A stretch of 64,000 nucleotides of DNA from positions 84,547,656 to 84,611,655 of the forward strand of contig OW121847.1 of the NCBI GenBank assembly GCA_933228895.1, given 5' to 3'. How positions within the stretch are numbered: the stretch's first letter is position 1; every line of letters starts with the position of its first letter. Below are positions 22,901 to 34,479 of this stretch, in pieces. The position numbers and the translations under genes are program-made. This DNA is from Platycnemis pennipes (Eukaryota; Arthropoda; Insecta; Odonata; Platycnemididae). The notes beneath the pieces were generated by a model. It was not told the origin of the DNA and searched no databases. It saw nothing but the letters and a program-made list of their open reading frames with translations.

Positions 22901-25343
22901 CTTGACAGTGAAAAGAACTAGCCTGAACTGGTCTTTCTGGAAAAGGTTCACCAGTTTGTTGTATACTACATGGGCACCAAATTGGCTCTAGGGATGAAAG
23001 AAATGCTGTCTTCATCCATTTATGTAGTATGTGGTAAGTTAGTTGATTTCTTGGTATTTGAGTGTGTGCACTGGAGTAGTGTGGAAGAGTGAGTTGAGTG
23101 TGTGTGATGTTTATATATTTAAGGTCAATAAGGGAAAAAGAAATTTAGACAGCCTGCACATGAGTAAATTTACACCCAACTTCATTATACTGTCAACAGC
23201 AACAATTCATTACTCCCTGTAGATTATTATAGATCCATGCGGTGTAGGATCTCAAGTAGCCTGGTTTCCTTGCAATATTGTATAATATTCAAATGAGAGT
23301 TTTGGATATTTTATTACAGTTTTTGTTCGTGTAAGCATCTTTACTTTCACTCTTGAGGTGTGGTGAAATGTTATTTAAAGTTATACTTAATTTTAGGGAA
23401 TTATTTTAGTACTTTTTAAAGAGAAATATCATTCCTCACTGAATGAGTGAAGTTATCAGTGCGGCCATTAATTTGGGAACCAGGCTAAGCATGTAACTGC
23501 ATTGCAATAGTACTTGAAACTGTGCTCATCATGATTTGGATTATGTGTATTTTTGTAAAATTGAATTTGTTGATAGATTCCATAATCCGAGATGTGGTGG
23601 GAATACAAGAATGAATGAAATTTGTGGTACATTTGCAAGATAACAGTTTCCATACATTGTTATGTAGTGGTATGTGCTTTCAAATCTTATACAAGGGAAA
23701 TGTGTGCCTATTGTGTACCTCTTATGCTTTTCCTGACTGCTCACGCAGAGCACTTAAAAAATTATTATAAAAATGAAATAGTCTGTGTAGATAGTTATCT
23801 TTTGTGGTAGAATAAGTTTATGCATATTTAATCTACTATTTGTATGTCAACAGACATAAAATTACTGCTCGAAATAAAATATTCATAAAAACTACATTTT
23901 CCGTAAATTAGGAACCTGTTTTAATTCATCATCCTAATGTTCTTCACTTTGGTGGTTGGAATTTTGAAATCTTCATTGGAAATTTTGATCAGTCTCTGCA
24001 TAAAATCAATCTGTTGGCTGACAGTGGTTTTAGCTTTCCAAGGACATGTCCATAGCACTTCACAAAACATTCAGCACACATGTGAATTTCATTGCATTTT
24101 TCAGTTCCTATTCTTTTTCCAGTTTGGTGATTTCATTGGCAATGGTACACCAGTGGAAAAGTATACCATCTCTGAAATCAAAGACTATTTTATGCTTTGT
24201 GAATAAGATAGTATTGTTAGTTCATCTGCACAGATCGAGGTCCACTTGAATGGCCTACCTTGTATCTCTGAAGTTAAATGTGCTAATTGCTGATTTTCAT
24301 GCCTTTCATTTCACATTTTGGAGAGTAGAGTTGTTAAATACTTATGTGCAAGAATCATTGCTTTATATATGATTTTTATTTTTTTTATTTGTATATATTT
24401 GTTGAGAATAATTGAGGTAGAATAACTGAAGGAGGCCTGTAAGATGACTATAAGTCATTCTATGAGTTATGAAGATAATTTTGGAATATTTAGTTATTTA
24501 TTTTTGATTCCATGGATTCTGAACTACTCAAATTTTATATGCTGGTTGTTTCCATAATGTGCACATAAAAGCAAAAAATTGGTCAAAATAATCTTGCTGA
24601 AAGCCACATTAGCTCTCTCTTTAAGAGTATTAATCTATTCAATCTGACTGTTGAAGTCATTTTTAGAAGTCATTGATTGTTGTGCATGAATTTAAGTTCT
24701 ATGTTATTGAATTTTTAGGGATTGAATTGTCTTTCTGGTTTTTAGAAAGTTTACTAAAATACATCTTAAAACCAAGATCAGGGTATTGGAAGAGAGACTT
24801 AGAGGGATTTTCTACCTTGAACTGAATTAAAATACCATCAACATACTCATTCCTGAAGGAAGATGTTACTAAACATGATGCTATGGTTTCATTTATTGCA
24901 GTCTTTTTTTGTTCCTTGATTGATACATGTATAGTAGAGCTTGCCTTGGTGATTTTTTTATCTTTCATCCTTAAGATATTTTAACAATTAAGGCTAAAAA
25001 ATTTTAAACTGTCGGATGGCACCAACAGTCTAACTCCATGGGTATGTAACACTTTCATGTACCAGTTATACCATAGTTTTACTTCATGAAATGTAATTGA
25101 GTTTGTGTCAGGATATAGGGAAAATCTGAGGATAAATTATGCAATGATCATTATTTATGAGTATCTAAATTATTTCTAATCCAAAATTTATATTCATGTA
25201 ATTTTATATAGTATGTTGTTTATAAGTTACTGCTCTGCCTTACATCAATGAGAGTGTTGGTTTCAGGTATGTAATTGAGAAGTTGCTATATGTGTGTGAA
25301 TTACCTCCAAATTTTCAAGGTTTCCTTGTAAAAAAAAGGAGCA

Positions 25344-25349
25344 AATAAA
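25344..25349 (+). terminator. Candidate distal poly(A) signal
   Basis: AATAAA followed within 10-30 bases by TTGTTTTGTAGGCCTGTTTG, a GT-rich downstream element. Confidence 0.4.
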
Positions 25350-25828
25350 ATTGTTTTGTAGGCCTGTTTGGTCCTTAAATAATCTGGCTAAATTTGTGTT
25401 ACCCGCTTTGTATTTTTTACGCGTGCAAATTTTGCAAACAAAAATATTAAATGTTGTACCCTGGTGGATATGCTTAGCAACCAGCTAAAGTTGATGGTTG
25501 ACCAGCTGCTCAATTGATAACTGATCGGCTATGTTACCTTTCCAAATGTTCATTGCTAACTACATAAACCTTTGTCTCCAAATACTGTATTGCACAAGAC
25601 ATACAAAACTGACTCTTCTGGAGCAGGTCAAGAGATGGTTAGTTTTCCTACATTATTGCCCATCATTGAGGGTAAGAAATCCAGGTCCACGTAGGTTGCA
25701 TATTTGGCTCAAGTGCATTTAGAGTTTGATGATTTATCTGTCGATGTATCTGTTTCGATTCGATGTCAATATATCTGTTTCTGTGAAAACTGTGGGCAGT
25801 TTTCAAGGCTGGTACGTGAACTTTGAAT

Positions 25829-25998
25829 AGAGATAGAGGAGATACCTCCCACAGATAGAGGATGTCTTGGTAGAGCACCTAACCGGAAATCGGGTCCGGT
25901 CAAGTCCCAATCAAGCTGAATGATTTTTTCTCTGTGGAATATCTGATGTTGTGCAATTTCAGTGGGTAATGCCGTTAAAGTTTTTTGCGGCTAACACA
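25829..25998 (+). mobile_element. tRNA-derived SINE
   Basis: A 170-bp insert between two copies of TGAACTTTGAAT (25817-25828 and 25999-26010). It contains CTTGGTAGAGCAC (A-box-like) and GGTCAAGTCCC (B-box-like) with tRNA-like spacing. The 3' part shares GATTTTTTCTCTG with 11505-11612. The flanks outside the duplication also resemble each other, so the true duplication may be longer and diverged. Confidence 0.7.
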
Positions 25999-26224
25999 TG
26001 AACTTTGAATTTATTCCCAAATGTTTCAAACCCCTCAAAGACGACCAGTCAGCCTACAGTTACCATGTTAAGGACCAGCTATTTAATTCCAAACTCTTCG
26101 AGTAGGACTGGGTATTTAAATGGGGTTTTAACCTTAATGACATTAATGCATGAAAATTGGCCTAACATGCTTCATTTTTAACGTATTTTAATAAAATTTA
26201 AAGCCTTACACTCACCAGAGATTT

Positions 26225-28010
26225 AAGTATTTCTTTTTGGGGTGATATTGGGTGAAACATGCCCCTTTATGCAGAGGAACCTTACAGAATCCACAGGTAT
26301 ACAGAGTTTCCTTCCTAAGTTTATTTGCAGAACAAACTCGACACATCCGTGATGGATATTTTGTTCTTCCCATACCCCATTATCCTCTAGTGTGTGTTTC
26401 ACCTTCCCCCCCTCCCCGCTAGTCTAGCTGGGTTATCTTGATGAGGCACTCACTGAGTCATCTTCCTGAGACAGGCCCTTCTCTCTTGCTCTCATGCTGT
26501 CACTTCTTCCCTCCTCACACTTAGCCCAACCCTTGGCTACTTCCAAAACAAATTTTGTGAAAGTCACATGGCTAGATGTGTTAAAAGTTGTGTACACCAC
26601 AAAAGAATTAAATAAGGCACTGTTGATAAGCCCCAGCACAACTTTCTTTGTCCTCTTCCTAGTTTTTCTAAGCACTTAAAACTATGCCAAGTACATATAT
26701 GCTCTATCTACTCTTCCCATGTACTCCCTCCCATTGTATTCCAAGATACATGTCGGTTTTTCTGTATATCTCCCATCCACCTGTTTTGTTTTCCTTCGCC
26801 CATACTCTATTTATGAATTATGGAAATCATCCTCACCTCCCTCTTGTCCTTCCACGCAATCAGAACTTCCCCCCTTCTACAGAACTTGTAGTCGCCTTTC
26901 TTCATACTTTTAATTTCATTCCTAAAATCAATGGGATGTCCCATGTTGGCACGAATGGTTCTACTAACACATGCTTTTTTTACTAGAAGATTTTCTGCTA
27001 TTTGTACGCCGTTATAATAATTTTCTTGGAACCCATGATGCCAACGCTGTTAATACGGATCTAGAATAGTCAATATGGTTTCCTCTAATTTTTTCCCCTC
27101 AGTTGTATATATTTCTATGTTGCAAATATACCCAGTTTCACTCTCACACACCATTCGCACCAATATGTACTTCACCAATTTCCCTGGATTTTATGTTCTA
27201 AACCTCAATCAATCCCTCCAAGGTATTACTCCTTCACTCTCCTCAAGAGAGAGATCACATTTAGGCATGTACACCCTGAATTTTTCTAAGAAATATGCTA
27301 GAATTGGTCTAATTTATATAATTTATCAGAAGATTCAGAATTTGATTCATTATTACTGAAATGCCTAGAATTCCAAATATGTTCAAATCTGTACCTGCTG
27401 AGCAAATTACTAAAATTAGGTGTATTGCTAAATTCATTTGTGGTCCAATATTCCTTAATTGAATCTTTCCCAATTTTTCCTATCAAATAATAATTGCTGA
27501 GAAAGTTTTAATCTCTCTCACTGTTACATTGTTCCATTTCCCAGTTTTCTGCTAATACTTGTATCTGCCTTCATTCTGCATGTGATACAAGTTGGTCTAA
27601 TTGCACATCATTTCAAGAAGATCATTCTCAAAAAATAATTTTGAAAACACATCCAAAATTATCAGGTGCATATGTAATTCCTGTCACTCCCAGAAAATCT
27701 TCCAGTCTTCTTGGGAGGTCAATTTTATTCCATGTTACATAGGTGTCCTTCACTGAGCTACCATCGCTGTCACTTCAGAACCACTATCATCAGTGTAAAC
27801 TAACTGTGCAGCTTTTCTTTTAGGTAGTCATCCACTAATATCATTTTCCGATTACACTATCTGAGCTCTCTCACTCATCTACACAATCATCTGGCACGTC
27901 CGATAATACATCAATACAAAGTTCTTCATGTATATCCTTCTCCATCATTTCGCAAGATTCCATTCACCATTCACATTCTCCATTCCACCACCACTAATTG
28001 ATGCCATTAT
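26225..28010 (-). pseudogene. Old piggyBac (PGBD4-like) transposase
   Basis: Read on the minus strand from right to left, the piggyBac order appears in pieces: an acidic start and RKAAQLVYTDDSGSE (about 27800), VTVREIKTFSAIII (about 27510), KDSIKEYWTTNEFSNTP (27420-27470), PGKLVKYILVRMVCESETGY followed by ICNIEIYTTEGKKLEET (27080-27190), SRTIRANMGHPIDFRNEIKS (about 26930), and a C-terminal cysteine-rich end with CRVCSANKLRKETLYTCGFC (about 26290-26350). Many stops and frameshifts separate them. No TTAA-flanked ends were found. It is unrelated in detail to the younger copy at 15238-18497. Confidence 0.8.
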
Positions 28011-28077
28011 TATAAATTCTATTAAGATCTTATTTTTTCTGGAGTAACTTCGCAGTAGATAAGATATACAGGAATTC

Positions 28078-29110
28078 ATCATCATCGGTCAGCAATCCTA
28101 GGATTGGTTTGACGCAGCCCTCCACTCGATTCTTCTATCGGCCAACCTTTTCATTGTGATGTAATTCTTCTCTTTTACATCCTTCTAAGGATGGGTCGAT
28201 CCCAGTTTTTTTCGATTCAATTTCACTTCACTTCACTTTTCCCTCTATCATTGTCTTCATCAGGCCATGGTGTCTTAAGATGTGGCCGATTAAGTTGCCC
28301 CATCCTCTTTTTCGGGTTTTCAGCAGACTTCTCTTTTCTCCCACTCTTCTTAAGAATTCTTCATCTGTAATTTGGTCAATCCATTTTATCTTCAGCATTC
28401 TTCGATAGCACCACATTACAAATGCTTCCAGCCTTAAGTTCTATGTTGCTGTTATCGTCCATGCTTTGCTGCCATACAGTAGCTTGCTCCAGATATATGT
28501 TCTAATTAAATGTTTCCTCACTTTCACCCTTTTATTTCTCTGCATTTCCACCTTCAGGTTCTCCTATCTTTTGCAGGTCCAAAGTGGTTTCATCTTCCTA
28601 CCCTAAAATGTCTATCTCACACAAAATTTTACCAGAGAGGGTTTCATCACATCTTGATAAAAATAGAAGAGTGGCTGTGACTCCTCGAGATAGTAATGTG
28701 GTGGTTTCCCCTTCCCTTCCACGTCACAGTACTACAGCGGTGAAAGTAAATGCTATCACACCTGTAGTGAAATGAGTGTCACTGTACCACTGTGGTCTCC
28801 ATCATCACTCATATGATGAAGAGCTGCTGCCCCTTCTCCAGGTTTTGAGATGCATAATTGTTGGTGGCCTCCCGTCACCAATTCATGGCATCTTCACAGG
28901 TTTTGTATCATTTAAAGGTCTTACCCTGGGATAGACTGATACCACCTCGGAATACCATCACTTTTTGCCCACAACTGCTTATTCGACAAGTAAACTTGCT
29001 TATCTCGCACCTAACCTCCTTATGTAGAGGTTGACCTGCAGCCTGGTGGATGCACTCAGTGGCTTTAAGCTCCCAAGATTGTAAAAATCGGATTGTAAGT
29101 ACTAGAGTTT
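28078..29110 (-). mobile_element. Internally deleted non-LTR retroelement
   Basis: On the minus strand this copy joins the 5' region and endonuclease start (28540-29110) directly to the end of the RT gene (28226-28530), which encodes MWCYRRMLKIKWIDQITDEE and then NLIGHILRHHGL. The 3' end (28078-28225) finishes in a GATGATGA tail. Comparison with 43163-48775 shows that the RT core is missing; the join lies near 28535. The 5' part (28680-29110) is homologous to 48330-48775. Confidence 0.75.
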
Positions 29111-29363
29111 TACAATTGGGAGGAGTATTGGGTGACTAGGTAAGAATAAGAATAGTCACTGAATACTCATCCCAATGGTATGTGAAATACACATTTGAGA
29201 GTAGAGGGCCAGTGGCTTCCTTGTGCTGTCTGTGGTTTCTTAGAAAGAAATTGTACCAAGAAAATATATTTTGGGTACTTGGGTAATTGTACTAAGAAAA
29301 TATATATAAGGAAGTTGTTTAACTACTAACAATGGTACAATGAGACTTAACACGTTCGCTGCG

Positions 29364-29609
29364 GCGTGACCCACCGGTGGGTCACGCTAATCCTTCTAGT
29401 GCCGCGGCCTTTTAATTCTTTGAATTGTCTCAACTTGCGAGGAGTATTGTGAGAGTAGGAATCGAGATCTTCTCGAGTGACTTCACCCAGAGGTTAGTCA
29501 CAGTTCAAATAACAGACTGCTATGTGTCACTTAGTGTGACCCACCGGTGGGTCACGCCGCCCCTCCTGAAACTTTTCAGCGTGAGCGGTGTGACCCACGG
29601 ATGGGTCAC
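29364..29609. repeat. Three 20-bp palindromes, left end of MITE
   Basis: GTGACCCACCGGTGGGTCAC occurs at 29366-29385 and 29536-29555; a variant with centre CCACGGATGG lies at 29590-29609. The first extends to a perfect 24-bp palindrome (29364-29387). Confidence 0.93.
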
Positions 29610-29875
29610 GAACAAATTTACATATTAGCGTATTATATCCAAAATACGTTTATTTTTCGCTTCCTTTTTGTTTTTTTCATGTTTATGCAATTTTTATACA
29701 TAAGGATGAACAATATTTGATATAGTAAAACATATCAACTTATTAAAAATAATGAAAATGTTTAGGACAATTTTTTCTCCTCAACCTCTTGGCTGTCCAT
29801 CAGTTGCTCGAAATTAAACAGTCCAAACTGCACTCGCCCGGCTGTGTGAGAGATTGACTCTCTCTCTTCCCTTCA

Positions 29876-29892
29876 CCCCCCCCCCCCCCCCC
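29876..29892. repeat. 17-base poly(C) run
   Basis: An uninterrupted run of 17 C inside a pyrimidine-rich stretch. Confidence 0.9.
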
Positions 29893-30408
29893 TCTACAGA
29901 AGGGCAATTGGGAAAGAGTCGCGTAGCGTTCTTGAGCCAATCCCTCAGTGGTGGATGAGTGACCGTGCCCTTGCCGGGTGAACGTCTTCCGAAATGCAGA
30001 CACTACTTTTTTCTGAATGAGACAAACCACTATGTACTCTTTCCAAAGGATCCCCCTTCCCTTTTCTCATAGTGTGAGCAGGGCTGGGGAATCGGTACGC
30101 ACGGATGGGCGTCTACGTCTCACAGATGGGCGCGAACAAGGGCAGGCGCAATAAACAGACGGGTGGGAGTCTCCTGAGTTTTCCGAACGTCAGCAAATCT
30201 TTACCACATGCATTGTATTGTTGCCCCTCTCTTTCCCCATCCCACGCCAAGGTCTAGAAGATAGCGTGCCCTACGTGGCCGGTGGATGGGTGGGCTGGGG
30301 GCGAAGCTGGGAGTAGCCTCCCCCAGCCTTCCTCTAATATCAGGAAACAGCTGAGTGTTGCCGCTTCAACCACCATCCCTCGGCAGTGGCCAGAAGCTCG
30401 GAAGGACT

Positions 30409-30471
30409 GTGACCCACCGGTGGGTCACACCGCCCATGCAAAAGGCTGAGTGTGACCCACCGGTGGGTCAC
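30409..30471. repeat. Two 20-bp palindromes, right end of MITE
   Basis: The same 20-bp palindrome is at 30409-30428 and 30452-30471, 23 bases apart. Confidence 0.93.
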
Positions 30472-31159
30472 GCCGTGCTGTGAGGAGTAGGGCTTTAAAC
30501 AGCTCCGCAGTGAACGTGTTAAATTACGTCAAATATAAAGTGTCATAGAGAGTTCTCTGTGCACATTTCATTTAGATTTAGAACGTTCTTAGGTAATTGT
30601 TGGCTTTTAGGTGCGGCTATGTATAATACTTTGTCAGGGACAAAGTCAACAATGGATAGTGTTATATGCAGCTACTTTTGAAAATCCATTAATGACGGCA
30701 GAACTGGTTGTGAAAACCTTAGATCCTAAAACATCAGTTCCCTTTTTAAATTTTTTTATCTCTAAGCCATGGTCATGTGATTTTTGTCCATTTTGTTAAG
30801 TTTTGTGATTCTGTGTTAAGGTACTATTATCTTATTTCAAACTTCTATGGTCCTGATTTGGATGAATGTTAGTTTCCATTTTTAAATAGGACATGATTAA
30901 CTTCTAAAAACAAATCTAAAACTTTACTTCATATATCTGCAATTGTTTCTCATGAGAGAAAAGAATGTTTGTCAACCTAATTACACTACATTAGCATCAG
31001 TTCAAGAATAACCATTTTATATAATAGTTCCCCGTATCCTTGTATGCATGTTTATGGGAAAATAATGTTACAAGATTAATAAAATAAAAAATGCCTATAT
31101 TTTAATGGAACTTAAGAGAGATTATTTTATAGGTATTAAATTAGTTTTCCACAATCATC

Positions 31160-31645
31160 AATTCGATACATTTTTGTTACTGTGGGACGAGTTCTTATAA
31201 CTATGTCATAGAAGTCTACCACCACCTCTTTTGGCCAGTTCTTCACTTAAGATTCCCATCTTGTCATCATCAGAAAAGTTTTTTCTGCCCAGATGTTCCT
31301 TCCATTTGAAAAACAGGTGCAAGGTCCGAGCTGTGAGGGGTGTGGTCGAAAACATCACAATCAAAAGAGGTTTTCAACAGCTTTTGCATGTCAAGAGAGG
31401 TATGGGGGCCATGCATTGTCGTGGAGAAGATAAGACTCCCTTCATCAGAATCCCACAGCATTTGATTTAGAGGGCATTTAAAATTTTTTTAGGGTCTCAC
31501 AGTATCTTTCAGTATTGGGTGTATCTCCTCTCTGCGAACATTCAACAAGCAAGACTTCTTTTCTGTCCCAGAAAACTATTGACATGATTTTTTGAGCTAT
31601 TAAGGGTCTTGAGGGTAAACCCAAGTTTCATCTCCTAACATTCTT
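31160..31645 (-). pseudogene. mariner transposase relic
   Basis: Minus-strand pieces in mariner order: MLGDETWVY (about 31635), SIVFWDRKEVLLVE then RYCETLKKF (31500-31580), LLHDNA (about 31440), HTPHSSDLAP (about 31320), and a degenerate C-terminus. These correspond to the three catalytic aspartate regions of the D,D34D domain. Several frameshifts and stops are present; no ends were found. Confidence 0.8.
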
Positions 31646-31669
31646 AAGTCTATAAAGTCTCCCCTTAAT

Positions 31670-33860
31670 TTTCAGAACAGAATTGGCAAATTTATCATAG
31701 TGCTCACTTTGCAGTTGGCGGGAGATGGAATTTTGGCACTCACCAGAACAAGGGTTGGGTGCCTGCTGACACGCAGCATCATGTGTCTGCTTCAGCTGGC
31801 TTCCCACTAGAAGATTGGTACCTACTTTAGAAGCAACATTTCCCTGTGAGAGCTTTGTGCCTTGCAAATTTTCTTTCTGTATAACCCTTGTAGGGTATCA
31901 ATCAAAATTGCTTATTAAGATTTCATGCCAATAATTGTCAAAAGTTATGGTTTACTAACCTTGTTGGTCAATAGGCCAAAATCCTGCTGGCAGTTATGTA
32001 GGACCTTGAGCTTTTATAGTTGGTGAAGGCCTTGGTAAACTCAAGCCAACAAGCAAAACCAATAAAACTTCGTGTATATCCCTGGTTAAAAGTGGTAGGA
32101 ACAATTATTTATTGCCTTGAAAAGTGCATGTATTTTTTTAGATGAATACCAAGGAAATAAATAATGGATACTGGAGAGGTATTTGAAGATAATATTTATC
32201 ATCCGCAATCCATTATGGCTCTCATTATGAAAATGCTCAAGACAGTTCACCATAGCATGTTTGTATTATTTCATTAAATGCACATTTGTAATCACTAGTT
32301 CAAAGAGGATTATACTTATATGGAAATTGAATTTATTTGATGCACTGTTTTGTTAGTTATATCCCGGTATTACAATGCATAGTTTTCGTGGATCTAATAC
32401 TAGGTTAAGAAATTTCACGTAGGCACCATGTAAACACTCCAGTTTTCTATGTAACACCAGCTTGTTTGCTTCTTCTTTACTTTTGCAATTTCATGTCAAT
32501 CAAATCTGATTTTTACAGAAGTTGTTAAAATTACTTCAAGTAGAATTAAATTCTATAATGATTTATGATACAAGGTATTCGTAAATTAACTCTCCCTAAA
32601 ATGTATTATTGAGATACTTTCAGTGAAGAAATTTTCATCCTCCTTATGAATTGAACTTTTCCTTCCTTTCGTTTATTGCATGGTTAGGTACTTGTCTACT
32701 ACTGTTTAGCAGTTTGTTATTCTATTGATGTAATCCAGCCCCAAGTCTTACCATCTTGCTCTTCAGTGTGTCATCCTGGTCATCCTAAGTTTCTTTTTCA
32801 GCTTAAATCTTTTTATACTAGTGCGTTCTTGGAAATAACCATTTTTCTTTTTTCTTATATTCCACCTAAAATTGTTTTCGGATTCTAGATATTTTATTCA
32901 CTTCATCAAACTAATTTTTGTTGCCTTTTCTCTGTTAAATTTTGTTCTTAATCTATGCTGTTAGTTGTGAACCTCTTTTAGAGGGTCCATATATTATGTA
33001 GTACCAAAGTGGGGAGGGGATCAAGCCAACTGTTAGGATGCATTATTAACTGGGAAGGAGGTTTTCCATGCTTCCGTTTTATGTACTAGTGGAAAGGTAA
33101 ATAATGATTTCATTCCCTGTTCAAAAATCATGACAATGCGCAAAATCATTGGTGAATATTAGTAGTATTGTGGAATGAATTAGTAATTTATAAAGAATGC
33201 CTGTTTTATCATTTTCATAAAAGAGAGGGTTCATCGGTGGTTATATAATTTAAGGAGGGTATTAGAAAATGTTAGGGAGTTTTATAATGAAAGAGGAGAG
33301 GTCAAAAAAATAGGAAAATGAACAATTTAAATATGATGGATGACCCATTGAAACCTGAGAAGCAAAGGGATACCAATTACGTAATCCTTGTCCCTTAATG
33401 TGTGTGCAAATAATGACTCTTACAGCATAATGATATGTATTTAGCGATGCACAGTGATTGGTGCAATTTTTGTAGCCTTACTTAACATGATTTTTTTCCT
33501 CTTTAACTCGGTTATTCAAGGTTCTCCACTTTTTGTTCAAGTACTGTACAGTGATGTCATCTGATGCATCTGTATTGACTTGGTGTTTTGTGGAATGTTA
33601 AAAAAGTAAAAGGTCAATGAATGAATGTCTGGAGTTAACATTTTTATTGGAATAATTCTAGTTACTTAAGGTAAGTTTCTAAAGATTACATTTTCTACGT
33701 CTTAAGTCAGAGTGGAAGAAATTATGTAACCATTTTTTTCAGTGCTAATTTATTGATTTATTTTATTTCTGTTACCTAATTTAAATATTTTCTCTGAAGT
33801 TTAATAAGTCTTATAATTTTAATACAATTAAATATGGTTGCAGGTGAAGAATTGAATGTT
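31670..33860. other. Intergenic, nothing recognised
   Basis: AT-rich sequence with only short chance frames. No repeat ends or coding motifs were recognised. Confidence 0.55.
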
Positions 33861-33864
33861 ACCC

Positions 33865-33944
33865 ACTCAAGAAGACAAGTTTCCCCCTTCAAGTGAGTCA
33901 TGAGTAACTTGAAGGGGGAACTAGACTGCATTGACATCTTGAGT
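33865..33944. repeat. 80-base hairpin, pre-miRNA-like size
   Basis: AGTTTCCCCCTTCAAGT is followed after a short loop by ACTTGAAGGGGGAACT; the flanks ACTCAAGA and TCTTGAGT also pair. The fold is stem, internal loop, stem, loop. It could equally be a small foldback repeat. Confidence 0.6.
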
Positions 33945-34301
33945 CTGCTATGCAGAAATCTTCTTGCCTGACCTATAAATACATTACCAGGTACACATTG
34001 CTTCTACTTTGTTTTTTATTTTTGTGTCATCACTGAAATTTTTGATCAGAAATGCATTTCTTGATCTGATGATTTTTGATATTCCCTAGTTAAAATTACA
34101 TTTTGGCTAACTTAATATTTCACTATTATGCTAATGTGGAAAAGAGAAATATGCAAAAGAATGTTATTTTCCTTCATCAAGGAAAACAAAGTCATTAATT
34201 GCAATTTGTGCCCCACTGTAAGTGGATTCATTAAATGCAAATAATTTGGGTTGAGAAATGCTAGTTTACTAGAAAATTATATGTTAATTTTAAGTTCATT
34301 T

Positions 34302-34479
34302 GAAAAATAGCAGAAATAGTGGGACTGCGCATTATTGTTGCTGGCATAACAGGTAAATAGTTTATATTGCGAAAAATAGCAGAAATAGTGGGACTGCGCA
34401 TTATTGTTGCTGGCATAACAGGTAAATAGTTTATATTGCGAGAGTTGCTGGCATAACAGGTAAATAGTTTATATTGCGA
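34302..34479. repeat. 69-bp tandem repeat, 2.5 copies
   Basis: Units at 34302-34370 and 34371-34439 appear identical, followed by a partial unit at about 34444-34479. There are no spacers, so it is a simple tandem duplication. Confidence 0.92.

Larger units (their letters stand above)
22309..25370 (+). other. Probable MEP-1 3'UTR and downstream flank
   Basis: Three kilobases of AT-rich sequence after the stop, with no recognised transposon and no convincing coding frame. AATAAA occurs at 22895-22900 and again at 25344-25349, the second followed by a GT-rich stretch. Short and long 3'UTR forms are both possible; no transcript evidence is available here. Confidence 0.5.
29351..30518. mobile_element. 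TTAA-flanked (piggyBac-like) MITE
   Basis: TTAA at 29347-29350 and 30519-30522 flank ends CACGTTCGCTGCGG and CCGCAGTGAACGTG, an imperfect inverted pair. The TTAA target suggests mobilisation by a piggyBac transposase. There is no transposase gene inside. Five copies of a 20-bp palindrome lie in the outer parts and a 17-C run in the middle. Confidence 0.8.

Noticed and set aside
25861..25925. tRNA gene
   Set aside because: A and B boxes are present but arms do not pair as a cloverleaf and a SINE tail with target duplication follows.
26684..26986. 100-codon + frame
   Set aside because: Antisense of the older piggyBac transposase at 26225-28010.
29800..30030. 76-codon minus frame with a poly-Gly run
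   Set aside because: The Gly run comes from the 17-C tract in the MITE; no other coding evidence.
34302..34479. CRISPR-like direct repeats
   Set aside because: Units abut without spacers and the genome is eukaryotic.
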